The notes under the pieces are model-generated. The model was not told the origin of the DNA, ran no database searches, and was given only the letters and a program-made list of their open reading frames with translations. From contig VYDI01000004.1 in NCBI GenBank assembly GCA_009843505.1, positions 1-64,000 on the forward strand: a DNA stretch of 64,000 bases, read 5' to 3'. Shown one piece after another: positions 29,888 to 39,510 of the stretch. Position numbers and translations under genes: made by a program. The stretch comes from Holophagales bacterium. Lineage in GTDB: Bacteria > Acidobacteriota > Thermoanaerobaculia > Multivoradales > Multivoraceae. Position 1 is the stretch's first letter; each line of letters begins with the position of its first letter.

Positions 29888-31063
29888 ATGGTCGGGGCGC
29901 CGATGGAGGTTGTAACCGCTGTGACTTCGGGCAACATCGAACCGCGAGTCGAGCGCCGCCGGCTGTGTCGCCCGGCTGTGGCGGTGGTCTTCGCCGGCCT
30001 GGCTTTCGGTTGTGCCTCGACTGGAGTACGGGAGACCGGCGAGAACGCGCTGCTGCGCGAACTCGAGCGACGCGAAGTCAGGCATGCCCTGGTGCCGTTC
30101 GCGCTGAACGACGAGATGGCCGCCTGGGTTCACGAAGCGGCCGGCGCGACCGACCGGGACAAGCGCCTCGATCGCCTGATCGAGGCGGTGACCGAGACAT
30201 CCATGCTTGGCGTGGAGTACAGGGCCGGGCATACCGGATCTGCGGTGGATGTGTTCGAGACCCGGACCGCGAACTGCCTGGCCTTTACCCAGATGTTCGT
30301 CGGCATGGCCAGGGAACTCGATCTCGCCGCCTACTTCGTCGAGGTGTCGCACGTCGAGAACTTCGAGCGCCAGGGTGACCTGATCGTCATCTCCGACCAC
30401 GTTGCCGTCGGCTTCGGGCCCAGGCACGCGATGCGGCTCATCGACTTCGGCCAGCGCGAGGACGAGCGGGGCTTCAGGGTCTCGCCGATCAGCGACCTGA
30501 CGGCGACCGCCCTCTACTACTCGAACCGGGGCGCCGAGGCGCTACGGGCCGAGCGCCTCGACGAGGCCGTCGCCTGGCTCGCGGACGCCGTCCGGATCGA
30601 CCCGCAACTGGCTTCCGCCTGGGCCAACCTGGGAGTGGCCCAGCGTCGGAGTGGCCGGACTGATCTGGCGGAGCACAGCTACCGGCAAGCCCTGGTGGTC
30701 GATCCGGGGCTCAGTTCAGCCCTGGTCAACCTGGCTGTACTGCTGCGGCTGGACGGCCGAACGGAGGAGGCGGACGACCTGCTGTTGATGGCGGACGCCA
30801 AGCGCAACCGCAACCCCTTCACGTACATCGCCCTCGGCGATCTGAGCCTGCGGTACGGGCGTCTGGACGAGGCGGAACGCTTCTACAGCAGGGCCCGGCG
30901 GCTCGGACCCGACGAGGCGGCGCCGGCGGCGGCCTTGGGCGAGGTGCTGCTCCGCCGGGGCGAGCGGAAGGCCGCCGAGAAGCTGCTTCGTCGCGCGCAG
31001 CGGCTGGAGCCCGACGGCGACCGGCGGATCGACCGCCTGGTCCGTTTGCTGGCGGCCTCCTAG
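29888..31063 (+). CDS. Transglutaminase-like TPR lipoprotein
   Basis: This 391-residue protein has a lipobox (FAGLAFGC, Cys42), so it is predicted to be membrane-anchored in the periplasm. Residues 60-200 form a transglutaminase-like domain with the triad candidates Cys130 (TRTANCLAFTQMF), His171 (ISDHVAVGF) and Asp186 (RLIDFG). From about residue 208 come four or more TPR units (YYSNRGAEALRAERLDEAVAW, ASAWANLGVAQRRSGRTDLA and others). Such proteins often process or sense secreted polypeptides, but no partner is adjacent. ATG 29888 is chosen; ATG 29903 is also possible. Confidence 0.85.
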   Translation: MVGAPMEVVTAVTSGNIEPRVERRRLCRPAVAVVFAGLAFGCASTGVRETGENALLRELERREVRHALVPFALNDEMAAWVHEAAGATDRDKRLDRLIEAVTETSMLGVEYRAGHTGSAVDVFETRTANCLAFTQMFVGMARELDLAAYFVEVSHVENFERQGDLIVISDHVAVGFGPRHAMRLIDFGQREDERGFRVSPISDLTATALYYSNRGAEALRAERLDEAVAWLADAVRIDPQLASAWANLGVAQRRSGRTDLAEHSYRQALVVDPGLSSALVNLAVLLRLDGRTEEADDLLLMADAKRNRNPFTYIALGDLSLRYGRLDEAERFYSRARRLGPDEAAPAAALGEVLLRRGERKAAEKLLRRAQRLEPDGDRRIDRLVRLLAAS

Positions 31064-31096
31064 TCGGTTCCGAACGGTCGCGCCCGGGTTTCTGCT

Positions 31097-33364
31097 GTGC
31101 CGCCTCTCTGGCAGCTCTGGGTCGATACCGGCGGTACGTTCACCGACTGTGTCGCGATCGATCCGGAGGGTTCATCCCGATGCGTGAAGGTCCTGAGTTC
31201 GGGAGCGGTCAGGGCCACCGTGCTCTCGAACGGACCCCGGGGGCCCCGGCTCGAGACGCGCTTCGATCTGCCTGAGGGCTTCTTCGCCGGCTACCGTGCG
31301 CTGCCGCTAGGCGAAGGCGCCCCGGCGCTGGTGGATCGGTGGTCGGCGGACGGAACCTGCAGTCTCCTGCCGGCGGCGAGCGGCGCCGCAACTCCCGCTT
31401 ACGAGTCCGGCCAGGTGCTGGAACTTCTGTCGCCGGAGAACGCGCCGATTCTCGCGGCGCGGATCGCCACTGGCAGGGCGTTGAACGAATCGCTGCCGCC
31501 GTGCGATCTCCGGCTCGCCACGACCCGCGGTACGAACGCCCTGCTCGAGCGGGCGGGGTCTCGGACGGTGCTCTTCGTCACCGCAGGGTTCGCCGACCTG
31601 TTGCTTATCGGCGACCAGGCGCGCCCGGACATCTTCGCGCTTGAGGTCGAGCGCCCGGCTCCCCTCTACGAACGGTCGGTCGAGGTCGGCGGAAGGCTCG
31701 ACGCCGAGGGCCGGGAGCTTGAGCCCCTCGACGAAGACGGCCTGAGAACCGCCGCCCGCGCCCTCGTCGACGAGGGCTTCGGTGCGGCGGCCGTGGCCTT
31801 GATGCACAGCTACCGGAACCCCGACCACGAGCGGCGGGCCGAACGCATCCTTCGCTCTGCCGGCTTCGCCACCGTGTCGTGCTCGGCCGAGCTGGCGCCG
31901 CTGATCAAGATCGTGCCGCGCGCGCACACGGCAGTGGTCGACGCCTACCTGGGACGGGCGGTCGGTGGCTACCTGGAGACGACCCGCACCGCGCTCTCGG
32001 GAAGCCGCGGGTCGGAAGCGGGCGAAGCCGGCGGCGTTGCGCCCCGGGTCATGACCAGCGCCGGCGGACTTGCGGGCTTCTCGAGCTACCGGCCCAAGGA
32101 CAGCCTCTTGTCGGGCCCTGCCGGTGGCGTCGTGGGCGCGGCCGCGGCGGGGCGCGCGAGTGGCCACGAACGGGTGATCGGATTCGACATGGGAGGCACC
32201 AGCACGGATGTCTCGCGCTACGACGGCGACTTCGAGTACAACTTCGAGTTCCGGGTCGGCGACGCGGTCGTTGTCGCGCCGGCGCTGGCGATCGAGACCG
32301 TGGCCTCCGGCGGCGGCTCGATCTGCCGGGTGGATCACGGTCAACTCAAGGTAGGGCCGGAGAGCGCCGGGGCGCGTCCCGGACCCGCGTGCTATGGAGC
32401 CGGCGGACCGCTCACGATCACCGATGTGAACCTGTTGCTTGGGCGGATCGATCCGAAGGCCTTTGGCCTGCCCATCGACGTCGCCGCCGCCGAAGATCGT
32501 GCCGCCGAGGCGCTGGCCGACCTCGGCGGTGTCGACGAGCGGCTCCTCGGCGGGTTCCTCGCGATCGCCAACGAACGGATGGCCGACGCGATTCGCCGTA
32601 TCTCCATCTCGCGCGGCTACGACCCGACGGACTACGCCCTGGTGAGTTTCGGCGGTGCTGGCGGGCAGCACGCCTGTGCGATCGCGTCGGAGCTGGGCAT
32701 GGGGACGGTCCTGGTGCCCGTCGATACGTCGCTGCTCAGCGCTGTCGGCCTCGGCCACGCCGTGCTGGAGCGCTTCGCCCACCGGCAGGTCCTCGAACCG
32801 CTCGACGGCGGGGTCGGATCCGTGGTCGAGCGCCTGGAACGCGAAGCGTTGAGCCGGCTGCTGGAAGAACGCGGCGCGAATCTGGAAGGCGCCGCGGTGC
32901 GGCGTCGAATCGTCCGGCTCCGGTTGCTCGGCCAGGAAACGGCCCTGGAAGTGGAACCCGCTTCCGCGGCGGAGGCCGCCTCGACCGACCTCATCGCGGG
33001 TCTTTTCGCCGACCGCTACCAGGCGGTCTATGGCTATCCGCCCCCGGAACACCCGATCGAGGTCGAATCGGTCCGCGTCCTGGCTTCGACCGCTCCCGCT
33101 GCCGCGCGGCTCGATCGTGCCGGGACGGCAGCGAGCGGCGATGCCGGAGCCGGTGAGTACCGGGCCTGGTTCGACGGTTGGCGGACCGCAGCGCTCCTGC
33201 GCCGCGAGGATCTCGCTCCGGGTTTCGAACGCTCCGGCCCCTGCCTCGTGCAGGAGCGGCACAGCATCACGGTGGTGGAGCCCGGCTGGAGACTGCGGGT
33301 CGACGAGGCGCGCGGGCTCCTGCTCAGGCGGGCTCAAACTTCCGGGGCGAAAGAACGTATCTAG
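31097..33364 (+). CDS. Hydantoinase/oxoprolinase family protein (HyuA-type)
   Basis: This 755-residue protein has the HyuA N-terminal domain (WVDTGGTFTD, phosphate-1 motif at 10-17) and the HyuA core (about 190-480) with GFDMGGTSTDVSRYDG and the AIETVASGGGSIC segment. A C-terminal part related to the 5-oxoprolinase alpha half follows. Family members cleave cyclic amides in an ATP-dependent way, and most need a HyuB partner or a fused C-terminal half. No HyuB gene is adjacent in this window, so it may be a free-standing member or have its partner elsewhere. GTG start. Confidence 0.88.
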   Translation: MPPLWQLWVDTGGTFTDCVAIDPEGSSRCVKVLSSGAVRATVLSNGPRGPRLETRFDLPEGFFAGYRALPLGEGAPALVDRWSADGTCSLLPAASGAATPAYESGQVLELLSPENAPILAARIATGRALNESLPPCDLRLATTRGTNALLERAGSRTVLFVTAGFADLLLIGDQARPDIFALEVERPAPLYERSVEVGGRLDAEGRELEPLDEDGLRTAARALVDEGFGAAAVALMHSYRNPDHERRAERILRSAGFATVSCSAELAPLIKIVPRAHTAVVDAYLGRAVGGYLETTRTALSGSRGSEAGEAGGVAPRVMTSAGGLAGFSSYRPKDSLLSGPAGGVVGAAAAGRASGHERVIGFDMGGTSTDVSRYDGDFEYNFEFRVGDAVVVAPALAIETVASGGGSICRVDHGQLKVGPESAGARPGPACYGAGGPLTITDVNLLLGRIDPKAFGLPIDVAAAEDRAAEALADLGGVDERLLGGFLAIANERMADAIRRISISRGYDPTDYALVSFGGAGGQHACAIASELGMGTVLVPVDTSLLSAVGLGHAVLERFAHRQVLEPLDGGVGSVVERLEREALSRLLEERGANLEGAAVRRRIVRLRLLGQETALEVEPASAAEAASTDLIAGLFADRYQAVYGYPPPEHPIEVESVRVLASTAPAAARLDRAGTAASGDAGAGEYRAWFDGWRTAALLRREDLAPGFERSGPCLVQERHSITVVEPGWRLRVDEARGLLLRRAQTSGAKERI

Positions 33365-33430
33365 GGCCGTTCGCAACCGATCGCCGGTGGGCTTGGCGTA
33401 GAGTTGTCGGTTCCCGCCGGTTAGTCGCCC

Positions 33431-34939
33431 ATGCGTTGCCCGTTCTACAAGGCCGCCCCTGCTGCAGGTCCATCCTCCTGGTTCCAAGGGACTTGTCTAG
33501 CGGCCTGCTGGCTGGCCGCGATCGCCCTGGGATGCACCCACACGAGTGTGCTGGAGCGCATTCCGGAGGTCGCGGAACCGCCGGCCGAGTTCGACCGGGG
33601 ACTCGACCTGATGCCCGGAGCCGCGGCGCCCGGAGCCTGCGGCGCCCTGGGCGATCAGACGCTTCAGGGTCTCCAGAACCGTCTGGCCGGCCAGAGCTTC
33701 GACCTCCAGGCCGCCTGGAGCCGCTTCGAGGCGGCGGACGCCCGCGCTCGCGAAAGCGGCGCCTACCTGATGCCTCGCCTGGACGCCACGGTCGCCGGGA
33801 ACGATCTGACCTTCCCGAGCAGCGGGCTGGTCAACCCGTTCCTGTTCCAGGGCGCCGCGTACGACGCGAGTCTCGCGGCGAGCTTCGAGGTCGACCTCTG
33901 GGGCCGGCTGAGGAACCGGGAGGTGGCGGCGCTGCTGGAGGCCGAGGCCAGCGTCCAGGATCTTCGGTCACTGGCGATCTCCCTGTCGTCGGTGCTGGCG
34001 GAGGCCTGGTTCGGGATCGTGGCCGAGCGTGAGCTGATCGCTCTGCTCGAGAGGCAACAGGCGACCTCGGAGCGGTTCCTGGAACTGACCCAGCTCCGAT
34101 TCGGCCAGGGACTGGGTCCGGCTCAGGACATCGGCCGCCAGCGGGAGCAACTGCTGAGCCTGCAGGGCCAGATCGAACTGGCGCGGGGCCGGCTCGAGTC
34201 GCTCGAGTTCCAGCTCGCCACGCTTCTGGGCAGTGCAGAGCGGGAGACCCCGGCCGTTTCGCCAGGTCTCGGTCCCCTGCTCGCGAGAAGTGCGCGACCG
34301 GATCTGGGCGTGCCCGCGCAGTTGCTGGAGCGGCGGCCGGATCTGCAGGCCGCGCGCAGCCGCGTGGAGGCCGCGGACCGGCGGGCGGCAGCCGCGGTCA
34401 AGGAGTGGCTTCCGTCACTGTCGGTGACCGCCCTGTTGTCGGGGCGAGCGCTCGAGATCACCGATGTGCTGAGCAACCTCGTGCGGCAGATCGGCGGCAG
34501 CGGGGCGCAGTCGGTCTACGCCGCCGGTGGCCGGCGCGCGCGGATCGACCAGGCCTATGCGGCGGCGGAGGAGAGCCTGTACGCCTATGCGCAGTCCCTG
34601 GTCAACGCGGTCGGCGAGGTGCAGACCGCGCTTGCGGTCGGCCGCAGCACCCGTGAGCTCGTCGCGAACCTGGAGGAGCGGTTGGGAGAAGCGCGCCGCG
34701 TTCTGCTTCTCACCAGTGAGTCGTACCGTGAGGGCGCCACGGACTACCTGAACGTGCTGACCGCGCTCCTGTCCCAGCAGGGGCTGGAGCAGGCGCTGGT
34801 CGACGCCCGGCGGCAGCAGCTCGCGAGCCGCCTGCAACTTTGCCGGGCGCTGGGCTTCGCGCCGGGCACGTCGGTGGAACGGCTGGCGGCGGGACTCGCC
34901 GCGGCGCCCGAAACAACGACTGCCGGCGGAGCGTCCTGA
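33431..34939 (+). CDS. RND efflux outer-membrane factor (TolC/OprM family lipoprotein)
   Basis: This is the outer-membrane channel of a tripartite RND pump (502 aa). It has a lipobox (LAAIALGC, Cys35) like OprM/NodT proteins. Two OEP repeats show: about 75-265 (LAGQSFDLQAAWSRFEAADARA) and about 290-480 (VPAQLLERRPDLQAARSRVEAADRR). The periplasmic adaptor gene follows after 13 bases and the pump after it, so the order is outer factor-adaptor-pump. A regulator is not seen next to the operon. Confidence 0.93.
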   Translation: MRCPFYKAAPAAGPSSWFQGTCLAACWLAAIALGCTHTSVLERIPEVAEPPAEFDRGLDLMPGAAAPGACGALGDQTLQGLQNRLAGQSFDLQAAWSRFEAADARARESGAYLMPRLDATVAGNDLTFPSSGLVNPFLFQGAAYDASLAASFEVDLWGRLRNREVAALLEAEASVQDLRSLAISLSSVLAEAWFGIVAERELIALLERQQATSERFLELTQLRFGQGLGPAQDIGRQREQLLSLQGQIELARGRLESLEFQLATLLGSAERETPAVSPGLGPLLARSARPDLGVPAQLLERRPDLQAARSRVEAADRRAAAAVKEWLPSLSVTALLSGRALEITDVLSNLVRQIGGSGAQSVYAAGGRRARIDQAYAAAEESLYAYAQSLVNAVGEVQTALAVGRSTRELVANLEERLGEARRVLLLTSESYREGATDYLNVLTALLSQQGLEQALVDARRQQLASRLQLCRALGFAPGTSVERLAAGLAAAPETTTAGGAS

Positions 34940-34952
34940 CAGGCGGAACGAC

Positions 34953-36218
34953 ATGAAGAGTACCCTGATCCGCGTCGGCATCGTGGTGCTGGTCCTGGCG
35001 GTCGGCCTGGCGGCTGCCAGGGCGATCATTCAGGCCAGACCGGAGGCCGTGCAGAGGCCGCCGGACGATTCCGGCGTGCTGGTGGAAGTTGCCGAGGTGA
35101 AGCGGCTGCCGCGGCGCATCGACATCGAGGCCCAGGGGACCGTTCTGCCGGCCCAGAGGGTCGTCGTCCAGCCCCAGGTGAGCGGCCGGATCGCGTTCGT
35201 CATGCCGCGGCTCGCCCCGGGGACGCTGCTGCGGGAGGGCGACGTCGTTTTCGCGATCGAGGATGCCGACTTCAAGCTGGCGGTGGCCCGGGCCACTGCG
35301 TCGGTCGCCGAGGCGGCTGCGCAGCTCGAACTGGAGCAGGGCCGTGGCCGGGTCGCCGAGCGGGAGTGGGAGCTGTTCCAGGATGAGCTGGACGTCGAAC
35401 AGATGGAGGCCTCGCTGGCGCTCCGCGAACCGCAGTTGCGCTCCCGGCTCTCAGCCGTCCACACCGCCCGCGCAGCCCTGGCGCGGGCCCGGCTGGACCT
35501 CGAACGCACAGTCGTGCGCAGTCCGTTCAACGCCGTCGTCCTCTCCGAGTCGATCGAGGTCGGGCAGACGGTGACGCCGCAGAGTCAGGCCGTGACGCTG
35601 GCCGGCACCGACGCCTTCTGGGTGCGGGCCGCGGTCCGAACCGACGAACTCGAACAGCTCCGCGTTCCCGGTCTCCACGGCGACGTCGAGGGTTCGCGCG
35701 CGCTCGTGCGGCTCGATCCCGAGACCGACTACGTCCTGCCGGGCCGCATCGTCCGTTTGCTGGGAGACCTCGACACCGCGGGCCGGATGGCCCGCGTGCT
35801 GGTGGAGGTCGACGATCCGCTCGGACTTGCGCGCGGAACGGGCGGTCCCGCGGGACGAGGACTCCTGCTCCTGGACAGCTACGTCGACCTCCTGCTCGAG
35901 GGCGGTACGATCCGCGACCTGTTCGAGGTGCCCAGGGAGTGGCTCCAGGAGGGCGGACACCTCTGGATGTACACCGGCGCGCAGCTCGAGCGTCGACCGG
36001 TCGACGTGGCGTGGCGTTTCGAGGACAGCGTGTGCATCGATACCGGCCTGGCTGACGGGGAACTCGTCGTCACCAGCCGGATCGCCACGCCGATCGAGGG
36101 GATGAGGCTCCGCCTGGGAGCGGATGAACCACCGTCGATCGCCGCCGAGTTCCTCTCCGCCGCCAGCCGCTGGGACGTGTCGGGCTGGGGCGCCGTGCCG
36201 ACGGGAGTTGCGCCATGA
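34953..36218 (+). CDS. RND efflux periplasmic adaptor subunit (MFP)
   Basis: This membrane-fusion protein links the RND pump to the outer channel (421 aa). An uncleaved N-terminal helix (IRVGIVVLVLAVGLAAARAI), barrel-sandwich segments (RIDIEAQGTVLPAQRVVVQPQ and RSPFNAVVLSESIEVGQTVT), and a coiled-coil hairpin (about 105-175) are visible. Its last bases overlap the pump start (ATGA). The ATG at 34953 has AGGCGGA at about 6 bases. Confidence 0.93.
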   Translation: MKSTLIRVGIVVLVLAVGLAAARAIIQARPEAVQRPPDDSGVLVEVAEVKRLPRRIDIEAQGTVLPAQRVVVQPQVSGRIAFVMPRLAPGTLLREGDVVFAIEDADFKLAVARATASVAEAAAQLELEQGRGRVAEREWELFQDELDVEQMEASLALREPQLRSRLSAVHTARAALARARLDLERTVVRSPFNAVVLSESIEVGQTVTPQSQAVTLAGTDAFWVRAAVRTDELEQLRVPGLHGDVEGSRALVRLDPETDYVLPGRIVRLLGDLDTAGRMARVLVEVDDPLGLARGTGGPAGRGLLLLDSYVDLLLEGGTIRDLFEVPREWLQEGGHLWMYTGAQLERRPVDVAWRFEDSVCIDTGLADGELVVTSRIATPIEGMRLRLGADEPPSIAAEFLSAASRWDVSGWGAVPTGVAP

Positions 36219-39200
36219 GCCTGATGTCCCACGACCACGGCCCCGTCGACAGGAAGGGACCGATCGGCTGGATGGCGGCCCATCCGGTCGCGGCGAACCT
36301 GCTGATGGGGGTTCTGGTCATCGGCGGCATCCTCTTCGCCTTCGGAACCAAGCGGGAGGTGTTCCCGGAAATCGATATGGACATGGTGACCGTAGTGGTC
36401 GCCTATCCGGGGGCGTCGCCCCAGGAGGTCGAGGAGGGAGTCGTCCTGGCGATCGAGGACGAGATCAGTTCGCTCGACGGCATCAAGAAGATCAACTCGA
36501 TCTCGGTCGAGGGGCTGGGCACGGTGATGGCCGAGCTTCTCACCAGCGCGAACCCGGACCGGACCTACAACGACATCAAGAGCACGGTGGACCGGATCAC
36601 GTCCTTCCCGCAGGACGCCGAACGCCCCGTCATCTCGCTGGTGACGAACCGCAGGCAAGTGCTGTCGCTGCTGGTTCACGGCGACGTGGAACTCAAGTCG
36701 CTCGACCGGCTCGCCGAGGAGATCAGAAGCGAGCTGCTTTCGGACGAACGGATCACCCTGGTGGAGAAGGCTGGCATCCCGCCGCCCGAGATCAGCGTCG
36801 AAGTGCCTGCGGACAACCTGCGGCGCTACGGCCTGACGCTGCCGCAGATCTCGACGGCCGTGCGCGCGGCCTCGATCGACCTTCCCGGCGGCTCGGTCAA
36901 GACCGAGGGCGGTGAGGTGCTGGTCCGCACCACGGAGAGGCGGGACTACGGCGAGGAGTTCCGGGACATCACTCTGATCGCCCGGGCCGACGGCACCCGG
37001 GTCCGGCTGCGCGACGTGGCCACCGTGGTCGACGGCTTCCGGGAGACGGACGAGGAGCTGTACTACAACGGTCAACCGGCGATCGACCTGCAGGTCTACC
37101 GTGTCGGTGAGGAGGTGCCGCTTCAGGTCTCGTCCGCGGTCTACGACCTGGTCGAGCGCCGGCAGGGCACGTTGCCGGACTCGGTGGGACTCTCGATCGT
37201 GAACGACGAGTCGGAGGAGTACCGGGCCCGGCTGTCGATTCTCGGAAAGAACGGCCTGATCGGACTGCTGCTGGTCGTCACCGTGCTGGGCATCTTCCTC
37301 CGGCCGGCGGTCGCCTTTTGGGTCAGCCTGGGCATCTTCATCTCATTCTGCGGCTCGTTCTTTCTCATCCCGATCCTCGGCGTGTCGCTCAACATGATCT
37401 CGCTCTTCGCGTTCATCCTCGTACTGGGGATCGCGGTGGACGACGCGGTCGTCGTCGGCGAGGCGATCTTCTACCACCGCCGGGGGGACAACCGGCTCGA
37501 GGCCGCGATCGTCGGCACCCGCGAGGTGCTGACGCCGGTCACGTTCGCGGTGCTCACGACGATCATCGCCTTCATCCCGCTGGCCATCGTCCCCGGCATC
37601 ACGGGCAAGTTCTTCCGCAACATCCCGTTCATCGTCATTCCGGTTCTGTTGCTGTCCCTGATCGAGTCCGTGTTCATCCTGCCGGCGCACCTGCGGCACG
37701 TGGGACGGACGAAGCTGCGCGGCCGGAAGGGCCGGAGGCGGTCTCTCAATCCGTTCAAGAAGCTGGGCGCGCTTCAGCTCCGTTTCTCGGAGTGGGTGGA
37801 GCGCGTGATCGCGGGGCAGGTGCCGCCGATCATCCGGCGGCTGGTGCGCGACCGCTACCTGACGGTGGCTGTCATGTTCTCGGGGCTGGTCGTCGCGGTC
37901 AGCATCGTCGCGGGGGGCCACATCAAGTTCAACTTCTTCCCGCGGATCGAGGGCGAGTTCGCGAACGGCGTGATCGAACTGCCGTTCGGCGCGCCGGTCG
38001 CGGACACCCGCGAGGTTGCGCGACGGATGACCCGGGCCGCGGAGGAGGTCGGCGCCGAGTTCGTGGTGGAGGGGCGGATGCGCCGGCGAGCGGACGGCTC
38101 GATGCCGGACACCGTCCTGGAGGGACTCCGGGCGAGGATCGGCAGTGCCGACACGGGCGCTTTCGGCCCCGGCCAGGGCTTCCCGGCGACCGGCGGACAC
38201 GTCGGCGTCGTCACGGCATACCTCGTTCCCGACGCGGAGCGCGAGTTCGGCTCGGCCGAGTTCACCGCGCGCTGGCGCGAGCGGGTCGGCGAGGTTTCGG
38301 GGGTGGACCGGTTGTCGTTCGACTTCAACACCGGTCCGTCAGCCGGCGCCAAGGTCTCGGTCCAGCTCGAGCACACCCAGACGCCGCCGCTCGAGGCGGC
38401 GGCGGCGCGCGTCGCCGCGTCGCTGGCGACCTACAACGGCGTGTTCGATGTCGACGACGGCTTCAAGGTCGGCAAGCCGCAGCTCGACCTGGTGCTCAAG
38501 CCCGCTGCCAAGGGTCTGGGACTCACCGAGCGCGCCCTGGCGGCCCAGGTCCGTGGGGCCTTCTTCGGCGCCGAGGCCAGCCGCCAGCAGCGGGGCCGTG
38601 ACGAACTGCGCGTCTACGTCCGCCTGCCGCGCGAGGAGCGGGATTCGGTCCACGCGATCGAGAATCTGCTGATCCGCACCCCGGGCGGCGGCGAGATTCC
38701 GCTCCACCAGGCGGCGTACGTCCGGCCCGGGAGATCGTTCACCGAGATCCTCCGGGTCGACGGACGACGCACCGTCACGGTGACCGCCGACATCGACCCG
38801 ACGGCTACCACGGGCAACGACATTCGCGCCGCCCTGGCCCGGACCATCCTGCCGGAGGTGGTGGCCGACACACCGGGACTGACCTTCAACTTCAGCGGCG
38901 AGCAGGAAGCGCAGGCTGAAGCTGTCACCTCCCTGACGGGGAGCCTGATCGTCGCCATGCTCGCCATGTACGCTCTGATGGCCGTCGCCTTCCGCAGCTA
39001 TCTGCAGCCCCTCGTCGTTCTCTCGGCGGTGCCTTTCGGCATGTTCGGGGCGGTCGTCGGCCACCTGATCATGGGCTACGACCTGAGTTTCCTCAGCATC
39101 TTCGGCCTGGTCGCTCTATCCGGCGTCGTGGTCAACGACTCGCTGGTCCTGATCGACGCGGTGAACCAGTTGCGGAGCGAGGGCAGGAGCCTGGTCGATT

Positions 39201-39490
39201 CGGTGGTCGGCGGTGTCACCCGGCGTGTGAGGCCGGTCATCCTGACCTCGCTGACGACCTTCTTCGGTCTGATGCCGATCATCCTGGAACGGTCGAATCA
39301 GGCCCAGTGGCTGGTCCCGATGGCGCTCAGCCTGGGCTTCGGCGTCCTGTTCGTGACCGGCATCGCCCTGGTTCTGGTGCCCTGCACGTACATGATGGTC
39401 GACGACCTGAAGAACGGCCTGCGCTGGCTCGTTGGGATGAGTCCGGAGGCGGCCGAACCGGAGCCGGCGCCGCAGCCCGGAGGCAGGTAG
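36215..39490 (+). CDS. RND efflux pump permease (AcrB-type superfamily)
   Basis: This is the proton-driven inner-membrane pump (1091 aa, 12 helices with two large periplasmic loops). Helix 1 (LLMGVLVIGGILFAFGTKREVFPEID) is split here: NLLMGVLVIGGILFAFG then TKREVFPEID. The helix-4 proton-relay pair appears as GIAVDDAVVVGEA, and the duplicated half shows GLVALSGVVVNDSLVLIDA with the C-terminal LGFGVLFVTGIALVLVPC. It belongs with the hydrophobe/amphiphile pumps rather than heavy-metal ones, as no CusA-type Met clusters are seen; substrate unknown. Confidence 0.94.
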   Translation: MSLMSHDHGPVDRKGPIGWMAAHPVAANLLMGVLVIGGILFAFGTKREVFPEIDMDMVTVVVAYPGASPQEVEEGVVLAIEDEISSLDGIKKINSISVEGLGTVMAELLTSANPDRTYNDIKSTVDRITSFPQDAERPVISLVTNRRQVLSLLVHGDVELKSLDRLAEEIRSELLSDERITLVEKAGIPPPEISVEVPADNLRRYGLTLPQISTAVRAASIDLPGGSVKTEGGEVLVRTTERRDYGEEFRDITLIARADGTRVRLRDVATVVDGFRETDEELYYNGQPAIDLQVYRVGEEVPLQVSSAVYDLVERRQGTLPDSVGLSIVNDESEEYRARLSILGKNGLIGLLLVVTVLGIFLRPAVAFWVSLGIFISFCGSFFLIPILGVSLNMISLFAFILVLGIAVDDAVVVGEAIFYHRRGDNRLEAAIVGTREVLTPVTFAVLTTIIAFIPLAIVPGITGKFFRNIPFIVIPVLLLSLIESVFILPAHLRHVGRTKLRGRKGRRRSLNPFKKLGALQLRFSEWVERVIAGQVPPIIRRLVRDRYLTVAVMFSGLVVAVSIVAGGHIKFNFFPRIEGEFANGVIELPFGAPVADTREVARRMTRAAEEVGAEFVVEGRMRRRADGSMPDTVLEGLRARIGSADTGAFGPGQGFPATGGHVGVVTAYLVPDAEREFGSAEFTARWRERVGEVSGVDRLSFDFNTGPSAGAKVSVQLEHTQTPPLEAAAARVAASLATYNGVFDVDDGFKVGKPQLDLVLKPAAKGLGLTERALAAQVRGAFFGAEASRQQRGRDELRVYVRLPREERDSVHAIENLLIRTPGGGEIPLHQAAYVRPGRSFTEILRVDGRRTVTVTADIDPTATTGNDIRAALARTILPEVVADTPGLTFNFSGEQEAQAEAVTSLTGSLIVAMLAMYALMAVAFRSYLQPLVVLSAVPFGMFGAVVGHLIMGYDLSFLSIFGLVALSGVVVNDSLVLIDAVNQLRSEGRSLVDSVVGGVTRRVRPVILTSLTTFFGLMPIILERSNQAQWLVPMALSLGFGVLFVTGIALVLVPCTYMMVDDLKNGLRWLVGMSPEAAEPEPAPQPGGR

Positions 39491-39510
39491 CCGGCGAGGT
39501 CCCTCGCGCC

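Noticed and set aside
31307..33487. A 726-codon minus frame opposite the HyuA-type gene
   Set aside because: Shadow frame with no motifs; the plus frame has both HyuA phosphate motifs.
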